From Bacillota bacterium (GTDB taxonomy: Bacteria; Bacillota; Clostridia; Acetivibrionales; DSM-27016), in NCBI GenBank assembly GCA_023390115.1, contig JAEWDM010000022.1, forward strand, positions 248,001 through 312,000: a stretch of DNA of 64,000 nucleotides, in the 5' to 3' direction. Under the pieces are notes generated by a model. That model did not search any database, had not been told where the DNA came from, and worked only from the letters and a program-made list of their open reading frames with translations. Both the position numbers and the translations under genes were made by a program. Position 1 is the first letter of the stretch, and each line of letters begins with the position of its first letter. Positions 16,246-26,800 of the stretch are shown piece after piece.

Positions 16246-19200
16246 GTGCGCTTCACTCCCTCTTTAAGGTATCCCGACCTTATAAAATATGAATAATATA
16301 CCTCGAACAGGCAGTCATCAATTTCATGGAAGCTCATTCCCATATCGTTCAGCTCCTTCAGCGTCATATCCTGGCAGAACACAAGCTGCCCGTCCTCCGT
16401 TTCCTCCTCCATGTTTTCGGGAAACATTGGCAAAAGAGGAAACAGCACATTCTCGTGACCGCTCGCGGAAAGCCTTGACATCCACACATCCCACGAAACC
16501 TCCTCAAGCGCGTGCCCCTTTGACTTAATCCAGTCTATAATCCTTCCAATGGGCACCGATTTCGGGTGAAGCAGGTGAAATACCCTCCCTGCGGAGACTG
16601 ATCTTAAGGAAAGCCCTACAATAGCCCGGCTCATGTCATCCGCCGCAAGTGCGTTGAAGTCTCCGTCAACCGGAGGATAGGCTCCAATCTGCAGGCTTCC
16701 CTTCATAATTCTGAATATAAAGTCGTCCAGGTTGCACGCCCCGTTTACACTGTAGCCTAAAACCTGTCCGGGACGGTATACCGTAACGGGAATACCCCTT
16801 GATTTAGCTGTCCATACCAGCTTTTCCGCCACCCATTTGCTTTGTGCATAGCCCGTATCAAGTATACCTGAGTCATCAATATTCTCATCCTCACGAATAA
16901 ATCTTGTGCCGTTGGCACCATGCTCGGAAAATACGGTTATGGTAGATATATAGTGCACCGGCTTGACACGAGAGGCGCACGCAAGACGCAGCACCTCCTT
17001 CGTTCCGTGAACATTGACAGGCTTCATGACGGAATACGGATAGAGGAAGTGGACAAGCGCTCCATTGTGATAAATAACCTCCACGGTATTTGAAACATAC
17101 TCATAATCCCTTTCGGAGAGTCCAAGCATGGGAAGGCTTAAATCTCCCGGCAAGATAATAATCCTGTCCTCGCTGCCCTTCAATTCCAGACCGTAACGAT
17201 CAAGATTCTTAACAAGCCTGTCCATGCCCTCCTGCCTGTCTCCGGCTCTGACAAGGCAGTATATCTTTGCCGCCGTGTTGATTAGAAGCTCGTGAAGCAA
17301 AAATGCCCCGAGAAACCCCGTAGCGCCGGTAAGCAGGATATGCGAGGGCTTTGGCACATCAGCCGTAACACGCCCTTCCGCTGTAATGCTTTCATCAAGC
17401 TCCGCCTCCCTGTAAAGCTCCTCAGAGGTGAGCAGCTCCATTTGTATATTCCGGGGGGCCAGCCGGGAATTCTCAATCAGGGACGCCAACTGCTCAACAG
17501 TGGGGGCATCAAAAAGCTTTGGCAGAGACAGTTCGGCACACAGCTCCTCCCTTATTTTCAGAACCAGCCGCGTTGCTATAAGAGAATCTCCTCCTATATG
17601 AAAGAAGTTATCCCTTATTCCTACCCTTTCCCTGTCCAGCGCCTGCGCCCACAGGAGGGCAAGCCTTTTTTCAACATCAGTACCCGGCTCAATATAGCCG
17701 CAGCTCTCCTCACACCCTGAAGCTTCCGGAGCAGGAAGCGCTTTGCGGTCTACCTTGCCGTTTGATGTAAGAGGCAGTGACTTAAGGACAACATAATAAA
17801 CGGGGACCATATAATCGGGAAGCTTTTGCGCAAGAAAGCTTTTCAGGCTGTCCTTATCCGGTCCGTCCCCATCCGGTGCTACAACATACCCGACAAGGGC
17901 CCTCCGGTCCCCGGCCTCACCGTTAACCGCAGCCACCGCATCGCAAACCCCCGGATGCTGCTTTAAAACGGCCTCTATTTCTCCAAGCTCTATCCTGTGA
18001 CCGCGTATTTTAACCTGAAAATCCTCCCTGCCCATAAATTCTATAATTCCCCCCGGGCGGTAGCGCCCGGTATCTCCGGTGCGGTAAAGCCTTTCACCCG
18101 TTTTAGGGTGCACAATAAAGCTGGATGACGTCTTTACAGGGTCGCCCATATACCCCATCGCCAGACCGGTGCCTGCTATATAAAGGCTCCCCGGAACCCA
18201 GTCGGGGCAATCCCTTAATTCGCTGTCCAGCACGTGGAATCTCTGATTATCCAGAGGGTACCCGTAGGGTATGCTCTTCCATCCGTGCCGCACTTCATCT
18301 ATTGGATAGAAAATGGACCATATTGAGGCTTCGGTGGCGCCGCCGAGACTGATTACCCGGACCCCCGGGAAAATGCTCCGTATTCTGTCCGGCAGGTCCA
18401 GAGGAATCCAATCCCCGCTCAGCAATACAAGCCTCAAAGCATGACTTGGAATAATGCTCTTTTTCTCAAGGTACTCTATATAAATCTGCATAAGAGCAGG
18501 TACGGTATTCCAGACGGTAAGGCGGTATTCCTCCGACATCCTCAGCCACTCCTCGGGGTCTATGCGCCTTTCCGCGTCAGGTATTGCTATGCAGCCTCCT
18601 GCATCCAGCGTTCCGAAAATATCATATACAGAAAGGTCAAAGCCCAGAGATGATATGGCAGGCACCACGTCGGAGGGTCCTGCCGAAAACCTCCTGTTTA
18701 TATCCTTTATCGTGTTTACGGCTCCCCTGTGGCTTATCATGACTCCCTTGGGAAAGCCCGTGGAGCCGGAGGTATATATTACATAAGCAAGCTCGTCGGG
18801 GTTTGCTTTTTGGAAGGTAAAGGCCGCTGCCGCCGCGGTGGGCTTCAAATCCCCCACCTCAACCGTCTTTACAGCATCCGTCCACAGCTTATTTCCTTTA
18901 AGTCCCGGCTGTGTTAACACCAGCCTTACGCCTGCATCTGAAAGCATATATTTTATGCGGTCGGCCGGAAGCGACGCCTCAACCGGAAGGTACGCGCATC
19001 CCGCCCTTATAATTCCAAGCACCGAAACAACCTGCTCCCAGCCCTTTTCCATAACCACCGCAATCAGCTCACCCCTTACTGCCCCGTTCTTATGGGCCAT
19101 GACAGCTATTTCACGCGCCGCCTCATCCAGCTCCCTGTAAGTAAAGCTTTTTGCGGAGGAGGCCAGTGCGGGGTTGTCCGGCTGCGCCTGCGCCCTTAAT

Positions 19201-20816
19201 GCGAAAATTGTGTCGAGTGTTTCCTCGCTGAGGGGCGCACTTGTTTGATTGGACATTTCCCTTGCCTTCGTCTGATCAGCGGGAATTAGGCCCCCGGGAG
19301 GGCTGAGCCACGCCTCGTCACTTACAGCAAGGCGCTTTAAAAGCTCGGTATATGCCCCGAACATGTCCTCCGTCATTCCCCGGGGGAAAATCTCATCCAC
19401 ACTGTCCCAGTTATACATAAGGCTTCCCTCAAACTCCATAACCTGGTGGTCAATCCATACCTGAGGCGTCTGAGTAATGCTGTAAACAGCGTCCCCAAGC
19501 TTAAAAACCTCAGTATCCCCCGGTCCGTCAGATCCATAGCCTATCGTACTTGTAAAAACCACAGGCATTGTCATATTCTCGGAAGCACCGCGCCTTCTGG
19601 CCAGCTCTCTCAATACCTGAACAGCACTTACCGAGCTGTGATCCAGATCCTCAAGCATTTGCTGCTGCATCCGCCGTGCTATATGCCGGAATTCATCCCC
19701 GGGGGAGTAATCGGCCTCAAGCAGTATAAGTGAGGTAAATTCCCCCACTATGCTGTTTACTCCGGGATGCAGGTTTTCCCTGTTGAAAAGCGTAAGGTTT
19801 ATAGCAAAACGCGTTGAGTTTGACCATATGCCCAGAACCGCGGCAAAGGCTGCCTGAAGTATGGCAGACGGCGTCAGCCTGTATTGCGAGCCCCGTCTCT
19901 TTAAAGCTCTCCACAGCTCCTCCTCCAGCTTAAATACCCTGCGCACAAACTCGGGCTTTCCGGCCTTGTTTGGATCGGCTGCCAGAGGAAGTGGGGGCGC
20001 GGGAGGAAATGAGTCAATCCGGCTGCTCCAGTATTCCATATCCCTTGCGTGCTTTGGAAGCCGCTTTCTCCTCTCCTGCTCAATAATATAATCCCTGAAG
20101 GAAATATCCTGTCCGGGCAGTCCGGCATCAGGGTTTTCATAAAGAGCGTACCATTCATGGAAAATAAGCAAATGGCTTGAAGCATCGGCAAAAATATAAT
20201 CTAAGCTGATATGAAGGCGGACCTTTCCGTCCAGCAGCGACACCCGGATATCAAAGCACGGCCATTTCTCAGCGTCAAACACCTGATGCGACATTTCACA
20301 GCGTATTTCACAAAGAGCCGAATCCCTTTGAGACGGGCTTTGTTCCTTCAAATCATATATCCTGAAGGAGTACGGAGGGACTTCGGGCAGTATTTTCTGC
20401 CTTCCGTCGGGCAAAATCACCGCCCTTAGCATTCCATGCCGCTCAAGCAGCCTCTGCCATGCGGAATTCAGCCTGGGAATATCCAGATTGCTGTTTTCAA
20501 GCTCAAAGTAAATATGGCAGCCTATATTCCCCAGCTCATAGGAATTGCTGCGGCCTATCCAGTATGCCTGCTGCACATCGGTTAATGGAAAAGGCATGTA
20601 AGCATTACCGGCATCAGCCTGCAGCATATTGGCGCAGTCGGCCTCCTCCCGCTTTTCCTTAAGAACGGACAGCAGCTCAGGCTTTTTATTCTGTATTTCA
20701 GCCGCCAGCTCTCTTGTCATGGCTCCCTTAGGAGCCCTGTACTTAAGGTCCTTTCCTTCCCTCCAAAGCTCTATGCCTTCACTTGAGAGCATTTCAATAA
20801 AATCCTTGACCGTCAC
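16242..20816 (-). CDS. NRPS, TubC-Cy-A(Cys)-PCP-reductase, releasing module
   Basis: The 1524-aa protein has a TubC-type N-terminal docking domain (residues 1-55), a cyclization domain from about 75 (FPLTDVQQAYWIGR; DYIFADASS gives the DxxxxD motif near 203), an adenylation domain around 530-1030 (VIYTSGSTGFPKG; pocket DLY, N, L, S, L, I, W for cysteine), a PCP with HIGGDSLIATR near 1078, and a thioester-reductase domain from about 1155 (LLTGATGFLGAF; YAQSKWVAEK). It joins a fourth cysteine, closes it to a thiazoline, and frees the chain as aldehyde or alcohol rather than acid. GTG start in a GTGA overlap with the upstream gene, preceded by GGAGG. No insertion interrupts this A domain. Confidence 0.95.
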   Translation of the reverse strand: MTVKDFIEMLSSEGIELWREGKDLKYRAPKGAMTRELAAEIQNKKPELLSVLKEKREEADCANMLQADAGNAYMPFPLTDVQQAYWIGRSNSYELGNIGCHIYFELENSNLDIPRLNSAWQRLLERHGMLRAVILPDGRQKILPEVPPYSFRIYDLKEQSPSQRDSALCEIRCEMSHQVFDAEKWPCFDIRVSLLDGKVRLHISLDYIFADASSHLLIFHEWYALYENPDAGLPGQDISFRDYIIEQERRKRLPKHARDMEYWSSRIDSFPPAPPLPLAADPNKAGKPEFVRRVFKLEEELWRALKRRGSQYRLTPSAILQAAFAAVLGIWSNSTRFAINLTLFNRENLHPGVNSIVGEFTSLILLEADYSPGDEFRHIARRMQQQMLEDLDHSSVSAVQVLRELARRRGASENMTMPVVFTSTIGYGSDGPGDTEVFKLGDAVYSITQTPQVWIDHQVMEFEGSLMYNWDSVDEIFPRGMTEDMFGAYTELLKRLAVSDEAWLSPPGGLIPADQTKAREMSNQTSAPLSEETLDTIFALRAQAQPDNPALASSAKSFTYRELDEAAREIAVMAHKNGAVRGELIAVVMEKGWEQVVSVLGIIRAGCAYLPVEASLPADRIKYMLSDAGVRLVLTQPGLKGNKLWTDAVKTVEVGDLKPTAAAAAFTFQKANPDELAYVIYTSGSTGFPKGVMISHRGAVNTIKDINRRFSAGPSDVVPAISSLGFDLSVYDIFGTLDAGGCIAIPDAERRIDPEEWLRMSEEYRLTVWNTVPALMQIYIEYLEKKSIIPSHALRLVLLSGDWIPLDLPDRIRSIFPGVRVISLGGATEASIWSIFYPIDEVRHGWKSIPYGYPLDNQRFHVLDSELRDCPDWVPGSLYIAGTGLAMGYMGDPVKTSSSFIVHPKTGERLYRTGDTGRYRPGGIIEFMGREDFQVKIRGHRIELGEIEAVLKQHPGVCDAVAAVNGEAGDRRALVGYVVAPDGDGPDKDSLKSFLAQKLPDYMVPVYYVVLKSLPLTSNGKVDRKALPAPEASGCEESCGYIEPGTDVEKRLALLWAQALDRERVGIRDNFFHIGGDSLIATRLVLKIREELCAELSLPKLFDAPTVEQLASLIENSRLAPRNIQMELLTSEELYREAELDESITAEGRVTADVPKPSHILLTGATGFLGAFLLHELLINTAAKIYCLVRAGDRQEGMDRLVKNLDRYGLELKGSEDRIIILPGDLSLPMLGLSERDYEYVSNTVEVIYHNGALVHFLYPYSVMKPVNVHGTKEVLRLACASRVKPVHYISTITVFSEHGANGTRFIREDENIDDSGILDTGYAQSKWVAEKLVWTAKSRGIPVTVYRPGQVLGYSVNGACNLDDFIFRIMKGSLQIGAYPPVDGDFNALAADDMSRAIVGLSLRSVSAGRVFHLLHPKSVPIGRIIDWIKSKGHALEEVSWDVWMSRLSASGHENVLFPLLPMFPENMEEETEDGQLVFCQDMTLKELNDMGMSFHEIDDCLFEVYYSYFIRSGYLKEGVKRT

Positions 20817-23800
20817 AGTGTTCCCTCCTCAAAATCATTATTGGCAAAAAGCTCTTTGCAAGAAAGCTCCGCATCCTCTATATACCGGGCAATCGAAGCT
20901 ATTGTCGCCTCGTCGAAAAGAACGCGGAGGGGAAAGTCCACCTTAAACGTATCCCTTAGCATATTTACAAACTGTGTCGCTTGAAGAGAGTCTCCTCCCG
21001 ACGTCAGGAAATCGTCGTTAAGGCCCGGCTTTTCAGTTTTAAGCACCCTGCTCCACACCTCGGCAACCCTCTTTTCCATATGGCTCCGGGGAGGCTCATA
21101 AGCCGCCGTTCCTCCCTGGTACAGCCTTGCACCGGGGCGGGGAAGCGCCTTTCTGTCAAGCTTGCCGTTTGGCGTCAGTGGGATTGACTCCAGGAGCATA
21201 ATATCGCCGGGAACCATATAATCGGGAAGCTTATCCTTTAAGTACGCCTGAATAGCCCTTTGCTCAAAATACAAAACCCTTTCGGGTGCCTGGGCCATTA
21301 TTACCGACTGTCCGAGAACAGAAAGCTCCCCGTTCGGCTCAGGGTAAGCCCCAAACCTGATAAAGCCCGCTTCTGCAAGCTGCCGTCTCCATTCGTCCTC
21401 CGGAAGAAGCGGAAGGCAGCTTTCCCTTCTGGAATCCTCAAAATTTGAAAAGCCTCCCTCAAAAAGCCCTACTGTCACTAATTGCAGAGGGTTATTCCTC
21501 GTTCCCTCATAAATAATCAGCAGCCCTCCGGGCTTTAAAAGCAGCTTTAAATATTGCAGGCTTTTTTTGATATCACTTGCCCTGTGAAGGGCATTTGAAG
21601 CTATTACGGCATCAAAGCCGCACGGCTTTAAGTCCTGTACGGTCGGGCTTTTATTAAAGTCAAAAAGCTTATACCCGACAGCCTCGCAGGTTCCAACGCT
21701 TTCCTTCTGCAGGTCTATAAAAAACGCAGATGAATCGGTATATGTATAGCGTCCTTTTCCGGAGCCAAGCAGCGGGACTATTCTGTCCGACATGCTGTTT
21801 GCCCTTGTGCCCAGCTCCATAATTTCAAGCCTCTCCTCTTTCCCTGCGGTGTCCAGCATACGCTTTACAAGCGCCTCTATAATATCGCTCCAATACCACT
21901 CAAGCAGGTTGAAGCGCTCCATGTCCTTTGCCGTAAACATCGAATTCCCTGATATAAAAAGCTGTAGAGGGTTTGTATCGCCCTTTAAAAGCGATACATA
22001 TGCCTCGCGCGTATTGCGGAAATATTCCAAAAGCTCACGCGCCTTTTCTCCCAGCACAGGACAGCAGGAAACCTTTGAAAGCAGAGTATCCGAAAGCAGC
22101 CCGTCAGGCAGGCGGTAGGGACTTGTATATGCCTCCCCTGACCTAACAAGCCTTCCGTGTTTCCTAAGAAGCTCAAGCCACTGCGCAATAAGCCTTTCAA
22201 ATTCCGGAAGTATACCCCATGAGCTCACAAGCTCGCCGGGCGTGTGCTGCTCACCGTCACTTGCAAACAGCCTCATATCATTTAAAACACTGCATATAAC
22301 CTCTACCGTCAGTTCCTCCATATATTCCCAGAATACCGGGAGGTTTTCTATTATCACCCGGTCAGGCAGTACCTGCGATTGGGCCTTTCCGGCAGAATGC
22401 ATATTTTCCCATATATTTCTCACCCTGTCAGGAGCCTCCGCCTGAGATGTAAGCACGGAAGCCTCCTGGCCATCCCGGCAGGTTATATAGGCCAAAAGCC
22501 TTTTTTCATCGGTACTCTCACCCGCCGCATCAACAACGGCTTCCTTTATTCCCGGATGCTCACGAAGCACGGCCTCAATTTCCCCCAGCTCAATGCGGTA
22601 GCCTCTGAGCTTTACCTGGAAATCCTCTCTTCCAAGGAATTCTATATTTCCATCCGGCAGGTAGCGTCCAAGATCCCCCGTCCTGTAAATCCGCTCCCCT
22701 GTATGGGGATTGATTACAAAGCTTGAGGCGGTCTTTTCCTCATCCCTCCAATAGCCCAGTGCAAGTCCCTCTCCTCCTATATATAGCTGTCCCGGAACCC
22801 ATAGCGGGCGATGATGAAGGTTATTGTCCAGAACATAGAAATGCTGGTTGTTCATGGGCTTGCCGTAGGGTATGGATTTCCAATCCGGATCAACTCTTTC
22901 AATGGGATAGATTATTGACCATATGGACGCCTCTGTGGCTCCTCCCATACTTATAACCTGTGCATTGGGAAGGGCGGAGCGTATTTTCCCGGGCAATTCC
23001 ACAGGGATCCAGTCTCCGCTCATCAGCACAAGCCTTAAGGACTCAGGCAGCCCCCCGTCAAGGGTGCGCCGGCAATTCATAAGCATTTGCATAAGCACGG
23101 GCACCGTATTCCATACGGTAACCCTCTCGCTTGCTATCAGCTCCCACCAGTGCTCGGGGTCCTTTGCCATTTGCGGCTCCGGCATTACAATGCTCCCTCC
23201 CGCGGCAAGCAAGCCGAAAATGTCATAAACCGACAGGTCAAAATTCATTGCCGACAGAGCCAGCACCCTATCCCCCGGCTCCACATCAAACCTTCCGTTT
23301 ATGTCCAGAATAGTATTTACAGCTCCGCGATGGTCTATTACCACACCCTTTGGAGCCCCGGTAGAGCCCGATGTGTATATTACATACGCAATATCGGAGG
23401 GGCTATTGACCTGTTCGACAGGTGGAAGCTCATCATTATAACTTTCCCCGGCATCCACTGCAATAATATCCAGACCCTCGGGCCGGCCTATTTTATCCGC
23501 CAGATGCGGCTGAGTCAGAACCGCTGCCGCCTGCCCATCCTTCAGCAGGTGAAGAATCCTCTCCTCGGGAAGCCCGGGGCTGATTGGAAGGTACGCCGCA
23601 CCGGACATCAAGATTCCAAGTGCCGCCGCTACCTGCTCCCAGCCCTTTTCCATAACCACTGCAACAAGCCTGTTTGGCTCTGCCCCAAGTGCTTTAAGCC
23701 TGTGGGCCAGGCAGTTTGACACGGTATTCAGCCGGGAATAGCTGATCTCTCCCTTGCGGGTAATTACAGCGGGGTGCTCTTTCCGTACCTTAGCCTGCGA

Positions 23801-26800
23801 TAAGAAAAGAGTGTGAAGCAGCTCGCCGGAAAGCGGTGCGTCTGTGGCGTTTGCAAGAATATATTTTTCCATATGGCTCTCCGGAGCGGTTACCCTGGCA
23901 TCCTCGTCCCATGCCTCATCCTCCGCCGCAAGCCTCAAAAGCATATTCTCATATACATCAAGCATATCGTGCGGCATTCCCTCCGGGAAAACCTCCTCAA
24001 TTATATCCCAGCTTATAATAAGCTGTCCGTTTCTCTCAGACACCTGATTATCAAGCCATACCTGCGGGGTCTGGCTCACAAAATAGCCAACCTCTCCCAG
24101 AACGGCCCACGGGTAGAGCTCCTCACTTTGCTCTCCCATTCCCAGTACGCTTGTAAACACAACAGGGATAAGAGCCTCGTTCCCCTCTCTTTTTCCCCTC
24201 GCCAGCTCACGTATTACCTGCACTCCGTCAAAATGGCGGTGCTCAAGATGGCTCCACATATCGGCCTGTACCTTTTTGGCCCTTTCCAGAAAGGACCTGC
24301 CGGAGGATGGATTCATGGCCATTATCATTATTGAGGTAAAATCTCCTGTAATATTGAATACATCCGGGTGAAAAGGAATTCTGTTAAACTGGGCCAGGCT
24401 GATTATGAACTCGGAGTTCCGTGACCATGCCGCCAGAACATCGGCATACGCAGCCAGAAGCACACCGGAGGGCGTCACTCCCTTTTGCGCGGCCTTCCTT
24501 TTCAAGCTGCTCCAGGTTTTCCTGTCAAGCTCCCTTACAAGGCTTCTGAAACGCTGGTTTTTCACCTCGGTAAGCGCCTTTGCAAGCGGCAGGTCAGGTG
24601 CGGCAGGCATTCTGGAAACCTGATCTATCCAGTACTCCCTTGACCTCTGGTAGAATGGAGTTTCCCGAAGGGCTTTTTCGGCCAGGACATAATCCCTGAA
24701 GGAAATTTCAAGCGGCTTGGGCTTGAATTCAGGGTTTTTCATAAACGCGTCAACCTCGCTGAAAATTATCTGTATGCTCATGACATCGGCATTTAAAAGC
24801 TCTATGCTGAAATGTATCCTGACGCGTCCGGGCAAAAAGGATACGCAAATATCGAACAGGGGCCACTCCTCGGAGGATATTACCTGATGGGATTTAATAT
24901 GCCTGATTTCCTCAAGCCGCTTATCGATTTCCTTGCCGCCAAGCTGTGTAAAATCCATTTCAGCTACCCTGTAATAAGGCACCGAAGGAAGAATCCTCTG
25001 CCTGCCCTCAGGCAGTATTACGCTCCTTAGCATGTCATGGCGCTCCACAACCCTGTTCCATGCCATATTAAACATAGAGGTATCGAGCCCGGGTCTCTCC
25101 ACCTCAAAATAAAAGTGGCACGATACATTTCCCAGGTCCAGAATACCGCTACGGCCTATCCAGTATGCGTATTGTACATTTGTCAAATCAAACGGCTCAT
25201 ACCGGTTGTCAATATCGGCCTTAATAATTCCTCCTATCGCCGCCACCGGATCAAGCGCGTCATTCCTGCCATTTTCTCCTTCGTCGTTCCTCCTGGCCCT
25301 TATCTCCTTCTCTATGCGCTCCGCCAGAGCGCTTATATAAGGCGTTTCAAAAGCTTCCTGAGCCGTCACTCTGACCTTTGCATCGCGTGCCAGAATCTGG
25401 TTAAGCTCCAAAAACATAAGCGAGTCCAATCCCATCTGTATGAAATCCTCATCCAGTAAAAGCTCCGATTTATCAAGACGCAGTATTTCGGACAATACAT
25501 CAATTAAATAGTCCTGAATAATTTTTTTACCTTCGTCATCCGAAGCTCTGCAGAACCGGTCCAGCAAATCCTCCCTGCAAGCAGCCTCAGCTTCGGAAGG
25601 CCGCCGCCCGGCCTGTGAGGCTACGTCCTCTCCCCGGTGTATAAACCGTCTGACCTCATCGGCGCCGAACTGTGCCAGGTGAATGCCCTTAACAACACCT
25701 ATAAGGCAGCCGTCCTCATCATAAACCCAGCCGTCAAGCTCCGGCCCTCCTCCCTTGCCTTCGCTGTCCCTCGGCTGCACCTTAACCGATGCCCTTTTGC
25801 CGGTGCTGCCGTGCAAAAATTGTATGGACTCCACCTGGGTAAGGAAATAAAAGCTTCCGCCCGGCTGCTTCAAGCCCGGACTGTTATCGCCCGCCATAGC
25901 CGCCGCCGCCTGAATGCACCCCTCAATAGCCTGCGCGCGCAGGCCGTTGCAGCCTCCGTCGCTTTTCTCAGCCTCAAGGCTTATTTCGGCAATTCCGAAG
26001 CCGTTATATTTCTTTAGCACCTCTATGGGCTGGAAGTCAGTATCATAGCTTACTCCCTTCTGGTTAAAAAACTCATAAAGCTCTCCTCGACGCATCTCGG
26101 CGACGAGCTCACGGCAGGCTTCCTCATCGATGCTTAAGCGGCTTTCCCCGGAAGCCTCTCCACAAGCGCCGTCAAAATCCTCGAGTGCGGCGCCGGCTGA
26201 GAAATTCAGGCTCCATGTCCCCGGCCCGTCCTTCATGCCTTCCTCACTTAAGCTGAAAATTTTCAGCTCGGCACAGTCTGAGTCATACCTTGTAAACACG
26301 GTCTGCACAGTCTGTGAGGACTGCACATAATCCCCGCCGGTTAAGGCAAGGGGATCAAACATACGGAAATCGGTAAATTTATAAGAGCTCCCGCCCAGCA
26401 GCTTCTCTGCTCCCGACTCAGCCATTGCATAGAACAGCGATACAGGTGCGATAGCAGAATCAATGACACTGTATCCCTTTTGAAAGCTCCCGCCCTTGAA
26501 TTTCTTCTCAAACACAGGCATTGCCGTGGGGTATCTCACTCCAAGCAAAGGGTGCCCGTCGCCCTGCAAAGTCACCATTTCCGAAGCAGCGCCCCCTTTA
26601 GTCACGGCAAACGCTCCGGGCACTTCCTCGCCCTGGCTAAGCGGCGCGCGTGCAAAGAAAATATGCTGCCCGTCCCATGCCGCAGCACCGGATAAGCCAA
26701 TATCGCCAAAGCCGCTGTCATTTAATATGCCCGTCCACCCGTCATCACTTATAAAAGGGCTTACCTGCCTTAATTCCTCATCCTCCGCCTGTCCCATCCA

